Origin: Dactylonectria macrodidyma
Taxonomy: Eukaryota; Ascomycota; Sordariomycetes; Hypocreales; Nectriaceae
Assembly: GCA_020744425.1 (NCBI GenBank)
Contig: JAGMUV010000009.1
Location: 1,178,001-1,242,000 of the forward strand
Reading direction: 5' to 3'
DNA length: 64,000 nucleotides
In this document: piece after piece, positions 33,811-43,112 of the stretch
Position numbering within the stretch: position 1 is the stretch's first letter
Layout: each line of letters starts with the position of its first letter
Translations under genes and position numbers: made by a program
Notes under the pieces: generated by a model
Told to the model about the DNA's origin: nothing
The model's database searches: none
What the model saw: only the letters and a program-made list of their open reading frames with translations

Positions 33811-34281
33811 ACTGCTAGCTTCAGAGGAGTTTCAGTCAATGGTTATGGTCGTGATGCTGGGAAACAACTGTCCATCAGGATTTCAAGGCCGCATTTTAAT
33901 TCTTAGCCCATGGCTCGTAATTATACTCGAAAAGTATCGTTGAGCGAGGAGTATAGTGGTGACTCAGGTGAAATTCAAGTCCACAGTTTCGACAGCAAAT
34001 TCTTTTCTACTATGAAATTCTGATTTCTGTTTATTCAGACAAATCTCTTCACTCATCCATCTAAATTTGTCGCTCTATGAGTATAGCAGGATGGACAGAA
34101 TGGATTGGAAATGTCATTTGTCTCGCGTTTGCACAAATTCAGACGAATGGCGAGCATGAATATAACCAGATCTTGGAAAGTAATAATGGCTTTGTATATA
34201 TATATATATCCTCGGAGAATTAGAGCTCATCAGAGCAGGTTCATGTATTGTAGTATATACCCTCACGAGATTATCCCCTAA
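33811..34281. other. Convergent intergenic
   Basis: The 3' flanks of the Erg6-like and carboxypeptidase genes, with a short TA microsatellite around 34194-34210. Nothing else. Confidence 0.6.
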
Positions 34282-36100
34282 TTAGAGACTCTCAATAGTT
34301 TGGTTTCCCTGAAAATCACCCTTCTGGGTTGTGAAATTCTCAACCTCGCCCAGGTTCTTGATACGCTTCAATAGAAGCTCCAACACCCGGTAACCAGCAC
34401 CTGCAGTGTAGCCAGGCAGCTCATGGCCGGCCAACTGCACCTCGTAGTACGTAAGCCCACGCTCACGACCCCAGTTTCCAACAATTCCGGCCTCGCTCAG
34501 TCTTCCGCCGTTGTACTCTGGGTGATACGGCACGTAGAACTCGTGACCCTGGGGATATTTCTTGAAGCCCTGGTGGCCATTCCAAGTCGTGTTCTGCAGC
34601 GCGAAAAGGGTGCCGTTGGGGGGAAGCAAGAAATCTAGGCGGCCGACACCGATGATGGTGTTGTTAGTGTGTTCGATAACACGGCGTAGGACATCGGTTT
34701 GAGCCGGTGCGAGGGAGGTATCGCTGGAATTGGAGTTCGGGTCACCTTCACCAAACACGTTGTTTGGTGTGCATTGGTACCAATCAACGTGAGGCGCATT
34801 AATCGCGTCCTGCACATCGGTGCGGTTAAAGTAGACTTGAGCACCTGGTGGAGAGTAGTCGCCCTAAAGAACGTGATAAGCGAATGCGCATTGATTTGAG
34901 CAAGAAATGAAGAAGTACCTGGTTCACGATGCCGAGCTGTGAGTAGGTAAAGGGGCATGTGTCAGTGATATGGTAAATATTGAAGCATGGGTTGACAGCA
35001 AGGGCGCCCTCGTAGGCGTAGTCGAAAATATCGCAAGTGTAGTTGCCAGATGGATCCTGGTAAGGGTCGGGAAGAATAGGGAATGGTTCCTGGGGAGCTG
35101 GGAAAGTCCCGTATTTTTCCAAATAGTCCGAATAATTGCAGTGCTCGTGCGTCCATCGTAGCGCGTCCAGGTAGGATTGGTTGAAGTATAGGAGGTTCTG
35201 CCAGGACTCAATGTAAGGGTAAATCACAGCTTGCTGCTGCAGAGTACCGTCTCCAATGATAGGATCGTTGATGGCAACCCCTCCGAGCTTGAAGTAGGTG
35301 TCGTCATTTTTGGTGATGAAAGCATCGGCAATGTAGGGAATGTAGTAGCCTGCGTAGGATTCACCGGTAATGTAAGTCGTTGCGCCCTTCAGTCCGAAAG
35401 TTTCAATGAAGTTGCGCCAGAAGCCAGTGAACTCAAGCCCAAGCTCGACTTCGTTGGTGATGTTAGGCTTGCCCTGGCTGAAACCGACTCCAACTGGTTG
35501 CTCGATCCAGATGACATTAGTACTGTATAAGATTGTTAGTCAATATCCCCCCGTTTGAAAAATCTCTGTGTACGTACAGATTTGTCCAGCTATACGAGTT
35601 TGGCACGGGAGAGAGAGTGCCTTGTTGCCACAGGAATGGCCCGTTCTCCGTCAACATGCCACTCAGGGAGCTGCAGCCTGGGCCTCCATTCAACCTAAAG
35701 CAATATTAGGACATTATCTTGAGTTTTGTGAAACCATGACTCACCAAATGACAACTTCATCACCTGCATGGGGATTGGTGCTAGGGAAGAACCAGAAGAA
35801 TAGTTCCCTCTTCTCCTTCTTTGACTTGGAGATAGGTAGCAAGCCAGCGTACGACTCGCCTATGTCGAACGGAACGTCTGGGATGCCAGTGCCATTAACC
35901 ACGAACTTTTCGGTCTTGTGGGTGAGAAATCGAGACTTCTTTCTCTTGTCCAGGTTTGAAGGCTTGGGGAGGACGGGATCGCGCCTCTGCTCGTAATGAT
36001 GCGGAAGCTCACGATTGAATGCATTTAGAGCTCCCTTGTTGAAGGCTGCCTCCGACAAGGACCCGAAGGCCAAAAGAAGACTGAAGAATTTGAGCTGCAT
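34282..36100 (-). CDS. Serine carboxypeptidase (S10 family), secreted
   Basis: Exons are 36100-35745, 35694-35578, 35522-34919 and 34863-34282 (552 aa). Introns are 50-55 bp and keep frame. A signal peptide ([18 protein letters not shown]) is followed by a propeptide-like stretch. S10 landmarks: [14 protein letters not shown] rebuilt across intron 1, [10 protein letters not shown], the catalytic Ser in [13 protein letters not shown] (about residue 213), Asp in [13 protein letters not shown], and His in [10 protein letters not shown]. Many N-glycosylation sites are present (NQS, NYS, NYT, NRT, NSS, NNT, NGT, NTT, NFT, NQT). The enzyme removes C-terminal residues at acidic pH, either outside the cell or in the vacuole. 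It lacks a clear membrane anchor. Confidence 0.94.
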
Positions 36101-36759
36101 GACGAAGTCTGTCTTTCCTTGGCATCTGGAGGAAGATCATCTGGGACTCCGTGGTATTTAACACATTCACTCATACTTCCCTTCCTCACGTTACTGTAGC
36201 ACATTGAGAGTCCAACCAACTCTAGCGTCTCCACCTTTTGCGATCTGATCAGTTGCGTCATTGGGCTGTTACGTTTTTGCGGATTTTTTGTGGAAATGTG
36301 GTGACCAGAGATGGCGGGTTCTCAAGAAGGTATTCACCGGGTGGATATCGCATCAAAAGTGCACATGCGAGTTGAGATCATAACAAAAGAAGAACGAATC
36401 ATGATCCATCTGACAGAGAAGATCCCATCGTATTCCACCTCTTCAGGTTACAATATCGGCAATGTCGGCACTGAAGGAATCAATGCTCTGAGCCCCTGCT
36501 CTAGCTGCCCTTTGAGGAATAGTGGAGAAACAAAAGTTCCGCATATCTCTTGCCCGTCATGATAGACGGAGTCACGGCATGTAAGCGTGTGCTCATGTTT
36601 CACATAAAAACAGTGCACATAGCTGGTGCCTGATTGTGAATTAGTCTTTGTAGTCAACCGGGCGCTGCGAAAGTATCTTGCAAATGGAGCTCGGGTGCGC
36701 TTACATTCGTCTTAGCAAAAGTCCCGGATAGCGAGGCTCAGATAGACTACCCCCTGTGA
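36101..36759. other. Intergenic, 0.7 kb
   Basis: The carboxypeptidase promoter side and the 3' side of the ankyrin gene. Nothing recognised. Confidence 0.55.
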
Positions 36760-39024
36760 TCAATCCTCGGCATCTTCGCTCGTCATTCGGTCACTGGCGT
36801 CGTCTTCGTCGTCAGGTCCGTCTTCTTGGGAAAGCTCTGAAGAATCATATAGTCTCCTGGGGAGTCCCTCACAGAGTTCCTCAGGCTCAGGATATATCCT
36901 ATCCTTGAGCTTTTTCAACAGCTGGAAAGCTTCCTCTACCCACACCATTTGATCTTCAAAGATCGGTTCCGTTCTAGACCAGCGATAACTACCAATATTC
37001 CCATCATCTTTCTCATAGTCCTCAATTTGTTCCTTCAGATATTCGATGGAAATGTTGGCCCTGGAAGCATTGCGAACAATTGATTGTAGAATGTCAAAAT
37101 GCCCGCGTTCTATGGCATGGAAGCACGCCCATTCAAGGGGGGTTTTCCCATGTCCGTTACCTTCCAGGCTTGAGCCATACTGCAAGAGTAGGCATAGACG
37201 CTCGTAATATTTCTCATGGTTCTCCGCAGTCCTGTCCCTGGTTGGATAACCGTGTCTGAAAATGAGAGAGAGAATGTGTTCTTCGGCTTCGTCTTCGTCC
37301 TCGTCTTGGAAATCAGTGTCACCATACCCCCAATCAGAGAACAGCGCCGTGCAGTTTGCATCAGCGCCTGCCTCTAGCAAGAGTCTCATACACTCAGTAT
37401 TGTTGGAGTACACGGCTGAAAACACTAACGGGGGTCCACAGGTTGTTGCGGGACCGACGACGGTCTCATCCCGAATTTCAGTGGTCTTCGTTTCTATATC
37501 GACCCCAAGAGATATCAAGCGTGTGATCAACTCGGTTTGCTTCGTTCCGGAGCCGTACAGGCAATGGTGAAGAATGGTCCATGGTGCCTCGGACCCGAAA
37601 CTATTGAGGCGCCGTACCAGCGGATCAGCATCATGGGCAAGCAATGCCAACGCCGTCTCAAAATTGTGATGCTTCGCAGCCTGGTGAAGTGCCGTCACTT
37701 CTGTTCTAGAGACTGCATCCACGGGCACTCCCATCCGAATGAACAGCCCAACAAGGAAAACCATGTCGTCTGTGTCGCCTTTTGCTTGGCTAACGTAATG
37801 CAGTACAGTGCTGCCAACGTCATCTGTGTCTTTCACATCAACACCTCTACATGGAAGAAACATCATCACCACTTCTGACGACCCACTCGCGGCGGCCAAA
37901 TGAAGGGGCGTTCGATCCATACTGTCTTGAGCCCCCGCCACCACCTCAGGTCGGTTTAGTAGAAATTCAACAACCTCTTTCCTCCGCCATGTGACAGCAT
38001 AATGCAGTGGAGTCATGCCATCGCGATCCACGACATTTGCGTCGACTTCAGGACGCTCGAGTAGCTGTTCAACCAAGACGACATCACCACGCGCGGCTGC
38101 ATAGTGCAATGGTGTGATGAGGGATGAGTCTGTGATGTCCGCCCTTGAAAGTCTTTCGAGAAGCGGCTTAGCATAGATAAGGCCACCTTGTTGGGCAGCA
38201 AAGTGTAGGGCCGTTCGACCAGCGGAGTCTGAGATTGTGTAATCTAGTTCGGGGTGATCCAGCGCCCGTCGGAAGAGGCCAAGCTTTTGTGTCTTGACTG
38301 CATGAAGAAATGCCGCGGATGTCGTTCTTGGCTCTTCCAACTCGAGTAGAAGGTCCATTAGATCCTCACGATCTTTCTGGGCGACGATGGGGAACGCGAG
38401 CCTGCCCTCGGCGATGAGATACGCTCCACGCTTAATGAGCATCTGTTCAGCTTTCTCAAACCCAACACTATGACTCAGAGCAGTGTGGAGAGGATACGGA
38501 AGAGAGGGACAGGGTTGATTGTTGGAATACGTCTGATATTCACAAACCTGTTGCGCAGGTTCATGTATATTCACTTCATTTTCGAGGAGGTACTCCAAGA
38601 TATGGCAATGGCCATGCTTTATCGCGAGGTGAAGAGGCGTTTTTAGTCTCCTGGGATTAGAATAATAACCCGGATATGCCCAATCACCCGAAACGTGCCA
38701 GTCAGGCTTTGCAACGTGGGCCTTGATCGTGGCGCCATCGATGTCTATCCTGGCGCCTAGTCTGTGGGCGATTTTTATCGTCTCGAGTTGACCTCTCCTC
38801 GCTGCCCATAGGACACACGAGTCTATGAGCGGATCTTTGTTGATGTTGCGCCTGTACAAAGTGGGATTGAGGATGCCATAAAGATGACGGCTTGTCCGCG
38901 CGAGGCGGGAATGGTACTTAGCATATGCAGTCGGGCACTGATCCCTTTCTGGGATAACGCCAAACGTACACATGTCTGCTATTTGGCATATGAGCTCTGT
39001 GGGAAGTTCTTCAATCGCGGGCAT
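36760..39024 (-). CDS. F-box-like and ankyrin-repeat protein
   Basis: An intronless gene of 754 aa from ATG 39024. The first 60 residues (MPAIEELPTELICQIADMC... RLARTSRHLYGILNPTLYRR) resemble a fungal F-box, which docks substrates to Skp1-Cullin ubiquitin ligases. About ten ankyrin repeats follow, from around residue 65 to 560, for example TPLHLAIKHGHCHILEYLLEN, GRTALHFAAQQG, TPLHYAAARGDVVLVEQLLER, TPLHYAVTWRRKEVVEFLLNR and RTPLHLAAASGSSEVVMMF. The C-terminus is acidic (SQEDGPDDEDDASDRM). It is probably a substrate adaptor or protein-interaction scaffold. Such genes are numerous and variable in ascomycetes. No partner is evident next to it. Confidence 0.85.
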   Translation of the reverse strand: MPAIEELPTELICQIADMCTFGVIPERDQCPTAYAKYHSRLARTSRHLYGILNPTLYRRNINKDPLIDSCVLWAARRGQLETIKIAHRLGARIDIDGATIKAHVAKPDWHVSGDWAYPGYYSNPRRLKTPLHLAIKHGHCHILEYLLENEVNIHEPAQQVCEYQTYSNNQPCPSLPYPLHTALSHSVGFEKAEQMLIKRGAYLIAEGRLAFPIVAQKDREDLMDLLLELEEPRTTSAAFLHAVKTQKLGLFRRALDHPELDYTISDSAGRTALHFAAQQGGLIYAKPLLERLSRADITDSSLITPLHYAAARGDVVLVEQLLERPEVDANVVDRDGMTPLHYAVTWRRKEVVEFLLNRPEVVAGAQDSMDRTPLHLAAASGSSEVVMMFLPCRGVDVKDTDDVGSTVLHYVSQAKGDTDDMVFLVGLFIRMGVPVDAVSRTEVTALHQAAKHHNFETALALLAHDADPLVRRLNSFGSEAPWTILHHCLYGSGTKQTELITRLISLGVDIETKTTEIRDETVVGPATTCGPPLVFSAVYSNNTECMRLLLEAGADANCTALFSDWGYGDTDFQDEDEDEAEEHILSLIFRHGYPTRDRTAENHEKYYERLCLLLQYGSSLEGNGHGKTPLEWACFHAIERGHFDILQSIVRNASRANISIEYLKEQIEDYEKDDGNIGSYRWSRTEPIFEDQMVWVEEAFQLLKKLKDRIYPEPEELCEGLPRRLYDSSELSQEDGPDDEDDASDRMTSEDAED

Positions 39025-39533
39025 GGTGAAGGCGAGCGCTGTAGACGGTTTTGGAGAATTGATCGGTGTCGATTATTTACGAACGCAAGTGAGAATTCGG
39101 TGCGACAGTGTTCGCGTCGCGTCGAGTGCTGAGATGAGGCGGTGGCATTACGGATTTTCACTATTCCGCCACCGATCTGAGACATCAGGGATAAACAATA
39201 AGAAAAAGGTCGCATACCAGAGAGCAAAGGTGTCCTCTGTGTCTTAAATGAGTGGTTTGAATAACAAACAAAACAAGATTTTAGTGCTCATTATGAGAGT
39301 TGTTCATCCCTACCATTAGTGTCTGGTGATTTTCTTTCCACAGAGGCTGCAGTAGCCGTCTACGGCTTGTATAAAAGTAAAATGAATTGCCCAGTCTAGA
39401 AAGCTGGACAGGTTTTTAGTGAATATCACATGTGGCAAAATCTCATAGAAAATCATTTTATTCAATCTTCTCTCTTTGCTCTCAAACTACCTGAGAAAAT
39501 TCGACAACTTAAAAAGCCATTCAGTCGAATGGT
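39025..39533. other. Intergenic, 0.5 kb
   Basis: The ankyrin gene's upstream region and the 3' side of the glutathione S-transferase gene. Nothing recognised. Confidence 0.6.
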
Positions 39534-40387
39534 TTATTTAGCTGCCCCTTCCTGAATGTAAGCGGCAATGTTTGGTCGCGCCTCGAATGCCTCTCTGAAC
39601 TTTTGAACAGAAGCCGGGAGTTTCGCCTATGATCAATCAGTAATTGCTTTTCGACACAAGTAGGAAACATACTGGGAGAGCCTTGATTCTCTCGTCATTG
39701 TCAATGGACTGGTAGATTGCAAAATCGGCGTAGCTAATCTTATCGCCGAGAAGGTAGGGGCCTTCTCGCTCGGAATAGTACTGGTCAACGATGTCGTAGT
39801 ACTTCGTCAAGTATTCGTTCTTATACTCGTCCGTGAGGCCGCCTAGTTGATTCACCCATTGAACCTGGGTTCTTCGTTAGCGTGTCTCTCAAGTTTGCAT
39901 GAAAAAAAGTGACTTACCCTCCAGTCGATGTAGATATCACCAAGCACATCCACAAGATATTTATCCTCGTTGCTCTCGCCGTCGTAGCGGCCAAGGTCTC
40001 TAGAAAGGAAGCGCAAGATGGGGAGGTGCTGCAGTCATGTTAGTCGCTAACTTAGGTTGTGGAAGTAGAATAGTACTGACTTGAGTCAAAATCTTGCCGC
40101 CGTATTCGAGCGCGGGCAGTTTTCTGGTGCGGGTCGCGCCCTGGTTGGCCAGCTGGCCGGTGGTAGCCTTCCAAGTGCTCTCATATGGGTAGCGGATGTC
40201 CTTGAACTCGATTCCGGCATCTCTCAGGAAAAGTCTTTGCAAAGATGAGTGTCAGCATGTGTTTCAGGGCTTTGGCCGCTTGTGAGGGGTTTCAATTGGT
40301 GGTCGGCAATACATACCGTACGACTTCTCCGCGGCCCAATCTGCCGAGGTCAAAGTAGTGGAGGATTGGGGTCTCTTGAGCAGCCAT
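39534..40387 (-). CDS. Glutathione S-transferase (classical, sigma/alpha-like)
   Basis: Exons are 40387-40317, 40234-40081, 40028-39918, 39864-39673 and 39626-39534 (206 aa, the usual length). All four introns (46-82 bp) keep frame. The N-terminal domain reads TPILHYFDLGRLGRGEVVRLFLRDAGI, with Tyr12 in the position of the catalytic Tyr of Tyr-type transferases. It continues with RKLPALEYGGKILTQHLPILRFL. The C-terminal domain has YLLGDKISYADFAIYQ, the conserved N-capping/hydrophobic staple region. It ends ARPNIAAYIQEGAAK. It conjugates glutathione to electrophiles and is a different class from the Cys-type enzyme at 17.8-18.6 kb. Confidence 0.92.
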
Positions 40388-41493
40388 TGTTGAGGTTATG
40401 CGATGAAAGAATCTGAGATTGCACAGGTTTTGTAGCTTAGAGGAGTGAATTGATTGAGTTTGAGATTAGTGTCAGCGGCCAATGCCTCCATTTATACCAA
40501 CTGTCGGCTAATACACCCCAGCTGTCAAAGGATCGTCTTGCAAGGGCGCCAATAAACCATGACGTCTCTGGTGGGTTGCAGTGATGATTCCACATCGCTG
40601 CTGACTCATTGACAAAACAACGCCAAAATGACGAATCATGAATGCAAGCTTCCATCGTGAGATTTTCTCCGAGGCGGGAGTTTACACCGACAGTGATTTC
40701 ATGCGTTTTAGTGGACGCTTCGGTTGAAGGGATGCACTATTCGTCGACAACGATGATGAGGGATTTGGATGAGGAAGAGGGGTTTCTGGTGATCGTCACT
40801 GCAATGTCAATAATCCGATTGATTCCATGACGAACACAAGACGAATTGAGGCCTAGACATCTCTATTCACAAGCATCGTCGCCGAATGTCACGTCGCCCC
40901 CGCTCGCCGCTTATATTTATGCACCATTTAACCATCAAAGCTGAACATTCCATTCATCAGATGCGAGTAAGCTGCATCTGCTATGCGACGCTGGTGCAGC
41001 CCTCTTCTTCTTCACCGCAATTCCGAAGGCGACCCAATAAGCTTGAATTGATTCCGCACGGTCATGCTAAACAAGAAGAGGATCGGAATCAGTGTCGCAA
41101 GGTCAGCTCGCTTGGTGATGCAAGCGTGCAGGTGGCTTGAACTGTGATACCACCCATAGCTCTGGATGCCGCCCCTGAAGGAAATGAGTAGAATCAAGCC
41201 TGAAAGTGAATGCAAGGCAAGATGCCGTTCGTTGTATTCATCGATACGAAATTGCAGCCATATTGCTGTTCTCTCGGATTTGATCATGTGATGCTGCTTG
41301 ATTCAGCACTTTGGTTGGTGCCTGCAACTCTACATCTTAGGCAAACGTGCCACACGTCATGCTGGCTTCAGAACACCAAATGGCAGGCGATGCAAGCCCT
41401 TAAGGCTGCATCCGAGTTGCAACAACATCAAATCTCTAGTATCCAAACTCGCACATACTTCTCTTCAAGAAAAACAAAAGAAACACAGGCATC
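40388..41493. other. Divergent promoter region, 1.1 kb
   Basis: It lies between the glutathione S-transferase gene and the ubiquitin hydrolase gene. No supported feature. Confidence 0.55.
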
Positions 41494-42320
41494 ATGGCAG
41501 ACGGGGCTCAACCGCCATCTGGCGCGTCGCGCAGGGTGTTTACAATGCTTGGTAGGTTCTCCCAGAGGACGGTGAACCCCGACGCAGGGCGACGGCCCAC
41601 TGAGAGTGTGCTGTAGAAAACAACCCGGATGTCATGAACGAGCTGGGCCAACGACTTGGACTCTCCTCCGATCTGGCATTCCACGATGTTTATTCCCTTG
41701 ACGACCCATCCCTGCTTGCCATTGTGCCGCGTCCTGTCCATGCCTTGCTGGTCATCATTCCCATGACCGACACCTGGAAACAAGAACGCGACGCCGAGAA
41801 TGAGCGGACAGAGTGGTATGGCAGCGCTGGTCACGAGGAGCCCGTCATTTGGTTTCACCAAACCATCATCAACGGCTGCGGCCTCATTGGGTTTCTTCAC
41901 TGTGCCATCAATGGGGTGCCTGCGACAAAGATCATCCCGGACAGCACTCTCGCCACGCTCCGCGAGGAAGCGATCCCGCTGAAGATGAAGGAGCGCGCAG
42001 AGCTGCTGTCTACGTCCGACACCATCTACGAGGCAAGCCAGGCTGTCGCCGTGAAAGGCGACACCGCCCCACTGGAACAAGATGCAGATGAGGGGCCTAA
42101 GCAGCATTTCGTCGCCTTCGTCAAGGGCAGCGATGGAAACCTGTGGGAGTTGGAAGGTTCACGGAAGGGTCCGATCCGCAGAGGTGCCTTGACTGAGGAT
42201 CAAGACGCTTTGAGTGAAGAGGCTCTGCAGCTGGGACTGAAGAGGGTGATAGAGTTGCAAAAGGCCAAAGAAGGAGAGATTCGCTTCTCTTGCATCGCTC
42301 TTGCCCCTCGAGAGGGATGA
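41494..42320 (+). CDS. Ubiquitin C-terminal hydrolase (UCH, Yuh1/UCH-L3 type)
   Basis: A cysteine protease that removes small adducts from the C-terminus of ubiquitin or Nedd8/Rub1. Exons are 41494-41551 and 41617-42320 (253 aa). Intron 1 (65 bp) joins VFTMLE to NNPDVMNELGQRLGLS, rebuilding the conserved UCH N-terminus. FHDVYSLDDPSLLAIVPRPV is the ubiquitin-binding segment. The catalytic Cys lies in HQTIINGCGLIGFLH, with the oxyanion Gln five residues before it. The catalytic His is in KQHFVAFVKGSDGN. The position of the catalytic Asp (ELDG in most UCHs) reads WELEGSRKGP here, so it is Glu. No C-terminal extension. Confidence 0.93.
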
Positions 42321-43112
42321 TGGAGACCCCCACGACCCATACACAAGGTGGGACGTTATACTTCCACACGCTCAAATGCTTATGAGGTAGATCGGAGTCG
42401 CTTGAAAGTTGATACAGTTGCCAAGGTAGTTTATCAAGGCCAATTCCCCGTGGGTCAAACTCCGCTCGCCCTCAAGGGCACCCTCCATCGACAGAGGCCT
42501 AACTCTTCTCGGCTGTTACCCTAAGACGCATCTTACAGGGCCTAAAAGCAAGCAGGCAGAATTAGGTTAGGGCTTCAGGCTTTTGTGAGTGCATGCCACA
42601 GGAGAGACAGTCACCTCACGCCTCTTGAATGATCGCAAAATTATTAGGCTGGCCAACGAATCGCGCGCCCCGTCCGTACCTCGAAGCTGGAGTGAGAATG
42701 AGATGTCCTGCTGAACAGAATCGGTTGAGACTAGAGAATGCAGCGCACTCAACCTTGTCCACGTCCCTAAGCTGCAAGGATAAACAAGGTGAACAGGGGG
42801 GTGTTTTTTTTCTCCGCTTTTCTTTTTCTCTGCTTGCATCGGCTCATAGTAATGTACCAAATTTCGCGAATCCTGCAGGGTCATGGCGATGTCGGGGCGA
42901 AAATTTTGACAGCTTCGAGTCATCACCAGTTGTTGGGCCTGTGTGACTCTACCTAGGAGTATTTATTGCCCCAAAAACCACGCACTGATAGCATCCTCCT
43001 GTTCTACTACCACCACGCCCATCATATTCTCAATTCATAAGCCTGACACCTGGTTTCTCCAAATTTTGTTCCCGATTGAACAAGTTCCGCCACGAAACAA
43101 AATCTCGCCATC
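42321..43112. promoter_or_regulatory. ARG1 upstream region with Gcn4/CPC1-like half sites
   Basis: No coding sequence is supported. Two Gcn4/CPC1 core sites lie 164-196 bp before the argininosuccinate synthase start: GAGTCA at 42917-42922 and TGACTC at 42944-42949. A third, perfect site is inside intron 2 of the gene. This fits cross-pathway (general amino acid) control, known for arginine genes in fungi; binding here is inferred. A T-rich tract lies at 42806-42833. Confidence 0.5.
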
